Shown one piece after another: positions 57,133 through 64,000 of a stretch of 64,000 nt of DNA (the first letter of the stretch is position 1; each line of letters starts with the position of its first letter). The stretch lies in assembly GCA_963971425.1 (NCBI GenBank), contig OZ020517.1:8682501-8746500 (forward strand), read 5' to 3'. The translations under genes and the position numbers were made by a program. This DNA comes from Bryoerythrophyllum caledonicum. Taxonomy: Eukaryota; Streptophyta; Bryopsida; Pottiales; Pottiaceae. The notes below the pieces were generated by a model, which was not told the origin of the DNA, made no database searches, and saw only the letters and a program-made list of their open reading frames with translations.

Positions 57133-57990
57133 CCCTTAAACGTCATAAAGTCACAATACTCTACATGTCTAATGTTGTATTTGAACATGATAAGGTCCAT
57201 ATGTTATGATTCGTTGAAGAGTCTTCAATCCAAAGGTGTAAGTCTTGCTAAATAGTAATACATATTGTTGTATTCTACATAGTACAATACATGCTTGTAG
57301 GGTAAAGTCGCACAATAACCAACCAAATCCCATAATCAACGCCCATAAAATTGGGGTACATCCAACCCACTTCCATCCCATTACCACCTTTGCTCCAAAT
57401 GGAGGTTTGCTATTAGTTTAGACCCCTTACTTTTGGTCAATGCTTATGAAGGTACCTATTGGTGGCCACCCACTAAACATGAGAGCACACTTTGAAAATT
57501 CATAACTAATTCATGTTTTATTGAAAAATTATGAATCACTTGGATTGAAATTGTATTTCTATTGGCTATCATTGAATAATGGATGTTTTATCATTTTCTC
57601 TCTCCATATATCCACATTGATTAAGTTGTTGCTAAATCCTTAAAGGTCAATGGAGGACCATGTATGGTCACATATTTGACTCTTAACATATAAAACATGT
57701 ACTAAAATTTAGCAAGACATACACCTTTGGAATGAAGATTGTCTAGCAAACATCTTTCATTTGGAGGTCATTTCAATATTTGGACCTTATCATGTTCAAA
57801 TACGACACCATAGTTGTAGATTACATGACCATTTTGCAACTTCTTAAGCATGTAGTAGGTGCAATAATGACGTGTCATGTCTCATTGGATCAGGCTCAAC
57901 ACAAATAATAATTTTCCTAACTATTGTATACATCAATTCTTACACCTTGTATGTCAAATACACAAAAAACATCATGTTGCAACCCAAGTG
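57133..57990 (+). mobile_element. R5 element copy 2, invaded by R4
   Basis: Left arm 57133-57303 (TTAACCCTTAAACGTCA, GTATTTGAACATGATAAGG, TCTTCAATCCAAAGGTGTAA) and right arm about 57640-57990 (CATACACCTTTGGAATGAAG, CCTTATCATGTTCAAATACG) match copy 1. Between them lies a reverse R4 copy (57304-57640) absent from copy 1. Confidence 0.7.
57304..57640 (-). repeat. R4 repeat copy 3 (reverse), nested in R5
   Basis: Contains CATCCAACCCACTTCCATCC, CCATTACCACC, GACCCCTTACTTTTGGTCAA and CATAACTAATTCATGTTTTA, reverse-strand equivalents of the 59-kb copies. Confidence 0.7.
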
Positions 57991-59329
57991 TGGCTTCTCT
58001 GAACTTTAACATTTTAGTGCCCAATACACTCAAAATGGTAGTATGGAGGTGTTAAAACTCAATTTGCATGAAATTCATGGCAAATTAGGTTGTGAAACTT
58101 GAAGTTCAAATTTGCACATACATTACATGAACACTCTTCAAAAATCACATCATGATTTGGAGTTATAGAACTCATGGAAAAGCTATGAATACAACACAAA
58201 ATACACCAAATACCCTAAAATACAGTGAATACCATGATGCATACTATGTTGTATTTCATACACATGCAAAATGATTTTGGTCTTTAATTTTGATTGAAAT
58301 TTGTCTTTGAGAGCTTCTTCATTGTTTTGTGATTATTGATCTCTCTTATTGCATACAAAACTTATGTTTTAATTCGTATAAGTTTGGAACATTTTCGTAT
58401 ACAATCAAGTAGACACAAGTTTAAAAATCATCAATAATCATGTGTAAATGTTTTCTTGTCGTATGATATGTCAATGGGATGCTATCGACCTAGAGCATAT
58501 GTGACCCTCTTTCATTCAAAATAAAAAAAATTATTGCAAGAATATATTGATCGATAAAGTAGTATACCCTCCAAAATCCACAATTTTCAAAACCAAAATA
58601 CAATAGCTTGAAACACTATAATCTATCCCATCAACCGTTGGATGTCGTGCAAAACTTTCCCCAGAGTTTAAGTCATGGGTTGAGTTCAAGTTTATAAGGT
58701 TGGGTACTGAAATTAGGCATTCTATCTCTATCAAAATTAGTTCAAAGAAATAAATCATCACATATCTTGGTTTTAGAGACATGACATGAGCACTAAAGGG
58801 TTAGGGGTTGACCTGCTGGTTATGGGGCTTACCTTATATATGGTTCCCGACTGACACATATGGTTAAATACAGGGAATCATTGTCTTGTTTTTTCATATT
58901 ATGTATGGCTTTTTCTCGCAATGGGCAGCTGATAAAGTAAGAATGTGAGCCATGGCAGAGTTACGTCATTCAATCACTCAACAGCACTGCCATAGACAAG
59001 GTACGGAAATAACAACTGACAATGTGACATCATTCTTATGCATTTAACTTACCGCAAATGGTTCAGACTGCAGTTCATGTAAGTTATTCGGGGATGGAAA
59101 AATGGCAACGGACTTGCAAGTGTCAGTGAAGTGACCTGGGGATGTGTTTCAGGTTGTGTACTGGGCTAAACACATCTCACCTAACGCAAGATTTGTTGCT
59201 TGTTACAAGGGGGCCTCTGTCTGTCTGATGAGTGCCACTCATGTCTCATCGCTTGGAAGAAACTTGAACTTAAGTGAGCCCCCTCGTTACGAGCAGGTTA
59301 AGCTATGTGCATGTACGGAGAGAGTGAAT
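57991..59329. other. AT-rich spacer
   Basis: No gene was recognised. An open plus frame at about 59144-59410 (VFQVVYWAKHISPNARFVAC...) matches no family I know. Confidence 0.45.
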
Positions 59330-59970
59330 AATAGTATATTTATTTTCCCAGTGATAGCCAATAGAAATACGATGACAACCCGAGTGATTTCATATTTTTC
59401 TAATGAAAATTGAATTAGTTATGAATTTTTAAAGTGTGCTCCGATGTTTAGCGGGTGGCCACCAACAGGTACACCCCTTAAGCACCAACCAAAAGTAAAG
59501 GGTCCTAACTAATAGCAAACCTCAATTTGGAGTTGAATGGGTGGTAACTGGATGGAAGTGGGTTGGATATACCCCAGTTTTATAGGCGTTGGTTAGGGGG
59601 TTTGGTTGATTATTGGGGTGGGGGGTTTTATTGAAGACTTGATTGTAAGCGCATCTTCAGTCCATTTGGGGATAAGGTAAACCCCATGAACAACAAATAA
59701 TAACACATTTAATTTTTGATAATAGCCAATAGGATTACAACAGTAATTAAAGTACTTTTAATATTTTACCTATGAAAGGTGAATCAGTTATGAGTTCTTA
59801 ATGTGTGTTGGCATGTTTAGCCGGTGGCTGCTCATAGATACCCTCCGTAAGTGCCGACCAAAAGTAGAGGGCTCTTGACTGATAGCAAATCTCCATTTGG
59901 ATGGATGAATGGGTGGTAATGGGATGAAAGTGGTTGGATATGCCCTAATTTTATAGATGTTGGTTATTTT
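59330..59970 (+). repeat. Two R4 copies in tandem
   Basis: 59330-59620 and 59690-59970 are two direct copies sharing TGTTTAGC.GGTGGC, CCAACCAAAAGTA/CGACCAAAAGTAGA, CTCCATTTGGA/CTCAATTTGGA and GGTTGGATAT. Both are more similar to each other than to the 19.4-kb copy. Confidence 0.7.
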
Positions 59971-61169
59971 TTAAGGGGATTTTGCACCATTGAACTTGTG
60001 AAATTCTACGTGCTATAGCAACCTCAATGCGGTCTCAGTATAGAAAGAATGTTGCAAAATGGGTCAATAGTGTCCAAATAGAGTGTTTCTTGGACATGAT
60101 CTATTATGATAATAATATGTCATTGATCACTTAATCTACAATCATTTCATTCTAGAAGTGAACTATAGATGATTTGAAAGATAGGCATGCTTATATTGTC
60201 TACATGATTACTATAAGTGTTGATGTGGAGAGAATGCACCATACATTATAAATTTGGTATGGTCATTTAAAGATAAACCAAAGATTATGAATTATAATTA
60301 GATCCTCTGTGAATGGAATTCAAACATTCTCCATTTATGGTTATATATATATACTAATGTAGCAATAATTTTTTGAATTTCACTTAAAATACAAGAAAGT
60401 TATCAATTTGTCTTAAATCTAATTGAGACTAGCTAAAGTAACATGGTCAATATGAGAACTGGTTTCCATTAACCTGGCTACACTTTAAAAGTTATAATGG
60501 TTATCTTTACAAAAAAATAAAGCCCAAAAGCTTGGCAACTTCTAAACAATTCATAAGCATTGTAGGTTTAGCCAATTAAAAGTTATTTGTTAGTTTTTGT
60601 CATCTTCTAAACTTGCAAAAATCTTTGAACAATAAGTTGTTTAATTGTAAACATGGATGAAATGGATTGGAAACATTGAATGAAATTGTGACATGATTGC
60701 ATGATAGTGTGCACTTAATATAATAGATTTGAAATATAGAGAATAGAAAAAATAAATTTCTTATCTTACCAATTGAAAATCATGCATAATGAAAGTGGTT
60801 TTAAATAAAACACAACAGCCTTTTGTGTTGGAGTTCTAAGGCTATGCATTAAACCCTAATGAAACATAGCTTATCAACCACCAAGATATTTTGAACGTAG
60901 ACAACAAATGAATCAAAGACCTACTATGTGTAGAATAGTTGTCTATCTTAGAATGTTATTTTAGATTGAAATCATTCATATGTCTTAGTAAATGAAAACA
61001 ATGTCATAATCTTAGTAATCAAAATCCCATAAAACACCTATTTATATCACTTGTATTATTTTATTTTACTTTATTTCATTTAATATTATCTCTTAAATGT
61101 TTTGCACTATCTGCTATGTTTTTCAATTACAAAAGTGTGCTCTTTTTGGTGTTTATTTTACGATATATT
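59971..61169. other. AT-rich spacer
   Basis: No gene, RNA gene or shared repeat was recognised. Confidence 0.5.
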
Positions 61170-61173
61170 TTAA

Positions 61174-62110
61174 TCCTTTGAGGACACTGCCCCCAACGGA
61201 ACATTTCCCATTTTAGACGGGTTTCTATGATTTTAGTTTTGATTTTGATCACGAGTCCTTAAAAAGATTAATGAAAATGTATTGTTGTATTAGCTTCATG
61301 CAAATATAGTATTTAAATACATTGGACTTCTAAAATATAAGTCATGATATTCTAAGTGTGAATTGTCGGACTTTCTTCTTTTTGGGCAATGCCAAAACAT
61401 TTGTCATGACCTTCTATAAACTTTGAGATCTTTAACACAAAGGCACAATATCATTTTGCTTGGGAATGCCAAAAATATCATTTGCTTTAGTACAAATTCC
61501 TTTTTGAATGCAAGTCAAACATTTCCACAAATTATGAAGCAGGGGACTACAAAAACTTCTTCCTTTTTATTTTAAGATTTTGATTAAAAAATTAAAAAAT
61601 TAAAAAATAATTTAAGATGTGGTATGGTCCATCTTTTTGACGATTTGGATTCTCATTCTATAACAAATTTGAATCACAAAAAAATGAAGTTTGTATTGGC
61701 AATGTATAAACCATTGCTCTTTGCACAATGCTTTTGAATATGCTACACCCAGCTTCAACAAATGAAATTGTTCGAGCGGTCAGGGGGCCCTCAAAGCGAG
61801 CAAAAATTCAGCACCAAAAAAGCTTTGGCGACCTAAAATATCATGATCGACCATTAAAAGATCTTACTTTAAAATAAATTTATTCTAAATAGAACTGATT
61901 CAAATAAAATTCTACAAGATGCGTTTTAAACAATAAAAAAACATAACATTTTAAAGATGTAGTATAAAGCCATTTTTATAGGCTGGACTTGCATTTGGTA
62001 AAGAACTGCATCTACAAAGACGTATAGATGTGAATTGAAAATTTTTGAACCTCTTTCCTTCATATCAATAGTTTTGAAATTGCTTCACCTCTCTTCTACC
62101 TCTTAAATTC
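61174..62110 (-). mobile_element. TTAA element E8, outer part (interrupted)
   Basis: After TTAA (61170-61173) it starts TCCTTTGAGGACACTGC and contains GACGGGTTTCTATGATT and TTTGCACAATGCTTTTGAAT, matching E2 in orientation. It stops at about 62110 in text that in E2 runs directly into CATCATGT.TAACAC; that text resumes at about 63837. Confidence 0.6.
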
Positions 62111-62112
62111 TA

Positions 62113-62727
62113 CCTCTCATCCCTCCTAAAAGTTATAGCCAAATCTAGCGCCAGTGGATGGAGGTGGTAAGAACTTAGTAAAGGTCAAAAGTTAGAGGTG
62201 GCTTTAGTAGAGGACTTGGTAACCTCAGCACAATGTCATCTCCATCCACCTACTATCATTTCCTAAAATTGGCCTAGCATCAAGCACCACGTAAGATGGC
62301 ATGTGAAAATGTCATACGACCATGCCAACTTGAGTTGACCCTCTTGTACCCTGTTCATATACAAGTTGGATGGTTGAAATCTCAAAAAGTGTTTAAAAAC
62401 ATGATTCAAAACATTCTTGAAAGGAAGATGGCAACACATGTAAGGATTGTGGCACTATTGTAATTGAATAGTGATCTTGTTGTGTTTGATTAGTGACATG
62501 TGAAGGAATAGTAGCACTATTGAGTGATATAGTAATATAGTAATCGATTGGTCTGAAAAACATAAAACAACACATCATCTACCAATTATGTGCTTTACTT
62601 CTCACACACGTCAACACTAGTCACATGGCAACACTAGTTAGAACTTAGTTGAGGTTATAGTTAGATAAGGTTATAAGTTAGTGGCATTATAACTTAGCAC
62701 AGGCATAACTTATAGGAGGGATGACTG
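62113..62727. mobile_element. Tc1/mariner-type MITE (615 bp)
   Basis: The inverted ends share TCATCCCTCCTA.AAGTTAT (left about 62117-62136, right about 62723-62704), flanked by TA (62111-62112, 62728-62729). The right end read inward starts CAGTCATCCCTCC, the CAGT start common in mariner-like elements. No coding. Confidence 0.7.
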
Positions 62728-62739
62728 TACAAGGAAATA

Positions 62740-62835
62740 ATGAGTCATGGCACACTGGTGAGGTGTTTGTGAGTTCAAATCCCTACGCGGGTGTGGTGCC
62801 TACCACCACAGTCCACCCAAGCATGGTGGGGCGTC
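62740..62835 (+). repeat. tRNA-derived SINE-like head
   Basis: A-box-like TGGCACACTGG (62748-62758) and B-box-like AGTTCAAATCC (62772-62782). The short spacing and imperfect boxes suggest a diverged pol III promoter; no cloverleaf closes. Confidence 0.35.
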
Positions 62836-62908
62836 TTAAGACCTCGTTGTATTGGTACCCAAAAAGGCCTTGATGGAGACGGCATGTCAGTTGTCTTTAA
62901 GGCACTTA

Positions 62909-63676
62909 GGGAGGCTTCACACATGGATCATGGTACCAAGGTACCAAAGGACCAAATTATGTCGAGGTGCCGAGGTGCCGAGATTTTGAGTTGGAAACTA
63001 TAATAAAATATGCAATTTGTGGAGTTTGGGACCATCCGTGTGTAAAGCCCAAGGTACCAAGTTGAGAGGCCGTGACACATATCATTTGGCAAACCCCTAG
63101 TCAATTTCTATTTCTTAAGGGTCTTACTTTTACAAAATTTTCCTCACATTCTCTAGCCATGGAGCCTACAAGGGAACACATATTCGGTAAAAAAATCAAG
63201 AAAATGGTCAAAATGCTCATTACACAAAAAATTCAGCACAAGCATTAGCACAAAAAAATTCAGGTAAAAAAATTTAGGTGAAAATTCAAATTAATTATTT
63301 GAGGAAATTTTATGTAAATTTTTTGGGTAAAGAACTTGGATAAAATATTTCAGGGTAAAATAATTTATTGTTTTAATCTAATGGTTGGGATCTTGTCAAA
63401 TCTTAATATTCTAATGAAAAAAATGTTCGGCACCTCACCAAGAGTTTGGCCCAAACGAGAATAGAAACCCAAACTTCCCTCAAGGGACCAAACTTTGGGT
63501 GCTAAAACCTCCAAAAAAGTGATGCCATATAGGCATTTTAGATGCCCTTGGTACCTTGGTACCTTGGTCCAAGTGTGGAACCCCAAGGTCCTAACCAAGG
63601 CCAATTTTGAGGCTCTACACCGATCAAATTGCTAGTAGCTCTTGTACCTTGGTACCATGGTTCATGTGTGAAGCCC
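62909..63676. mobile_element. MITE-like element with GGTACC-rich inverted ends
   Basis: Left GGCTTCACACATGGATCATG followed by GTACCAAGGTACC; right (reverse complement) GGCTTCACACATGAACCATG followed by GTACCAAGGTAC. CTTAG occurs near both borders (about 62901-62905 and 63677-63681), a possible short target duplication. Further GTACCTTGG phrases fill 63540-63570. No coding. Confidence 0.55.
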
Positions 63677-63686
63677 TTAGCGTAGA

Positions 63687-63830
63687 AAAGTGTTTACCCT
63701 TGAAAGGGAGAAGTAGTTCTATTACACTAGCATATGCCTCGTGGCCATAGGCTTTGTGAAGAGAATGAACAAACCCTACATTCATGCCGGTTCTTGTCAG
63801 GGAGTGGAGTTCTTCTTCTACTTCTTACAA
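63687..63830 (+). repeat. R2 repeat copy 3
   Basis: Shares GAAAGGGAGAAGTAGTTCTA, GAATGAACAAACCCTACATT, TTCATGCCGGTTC and a TTCTTCTTCTACTTCTT tail with the other two copies; the most diverged of the three. Confidence 0.55.
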
Positions 63831-64000
63831 GGAACTCACATCATGTGTAACACTATAGTGGTGTAGAATTTAGACCTTACCTAGTCCAAAAAATTGACAC
63901 AAATGTTGGGTCAAAGTGTGCTAATCATCTTTACACAGGGATGAAAAAAAATAAAAATTCTTGACTTCAAACAATGCAATCTTTCAATTTGTGCTGTCAA
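63831..64000 (-). mobile_element. TTAA element E8, continuation to the window edge
   Basis: CATCATGTGTAACACTATAG through CTTTCAATTTGTGCTGTCAA matches E2 42186-42350 in the same orientation. It runs off the window, so its far end is unseen. Confidence 0.65.

Overview
The window is nuclear DNA from a streptophyte plant. The main evidence is an intact class III homeodomain-leucine zipper (HD-Zip III) gene with plant-type introns and a miR165/166-type site, plus an intact plant-style DHH phosphoesterase gene. The HD-Zip III homeodomain (YHECPKPSSIRRHQLIKESP) is more diverged than flowering-plant members, and the intergenic DNA is AT-rich, repeat-choked and full of old DNA transposons. I infer a large-genome, probably non-flowering lineage (bryophyte, lycophyte, fern or charophyte alga). 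The exact group cannot be fixed from the sequence.

Layout. 0-7.4 kb: a tRNA-derived repeat, a decayed MULE/SWIM transposase split by a 737-bp Harbinger-type MITE, and an unrecognised minus-strand coding remnant. 7.4-10.8 kb: a 3.4-kb element with ~207-bp terminal inverted repeats. It carries fragments of two unrelated host genes (an RGLG/copine-type vWA domain and a transaldolase with introns) and two head-to-tail Helitrons. 11.7-13.6 kb: a seven-exon DHH/DHHA1 phosphoesterase gene (minus), intact at 326 aa. 14.0-17.8 kb: a nearly complete PIF/Harbinger transposon with TIRs and a TAA target duplication (transposase plus, Myb/SANT-like partner minus). 19.9-22.7 kb: a Tigger/pogo-like transposon with a 215-bp TTAA element inside its transposase. 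23.4-26.3 kb: a second, badly decayed Harbinger pair interrupted by a palindrome cluster. 29.9-36.7 kb: the HD-Zip III gene (minus; 16 coding exons, 868 aa), in a GC-rich, strongly strand-skewed island. 37-64 kb: no intact host gene seen, but a dense layering of short DNA elements, a LINE interrupted by a foldback element, a second LINE on the opposite strand, and several multicopy families.

How it fits together. Only two genes look functional. The HD-Zip III gene is expected to be a nuclear transcription factor restricted by miR165/166. The DHH gene is expected to be a soluble metal-dependent phosphoesterase. Everything else is mobile DNA and its debris. The most unusual items are the gene-fragment-carrying TIR element at 7.4-10.8 kb, a multicopy family of ~0.9-kb elements bounded by TTAA with CCC-starting ends (piggyBac-like in form), a foldback element whose arms are built of ~170-bp subrepeats, and a three-copy ~130-bp repeat with a conserved 3' hairpin. 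I saw no recognisable retrovirus-like or LTR element, CRISPR array, rRNA gene or functional tRNA gene.
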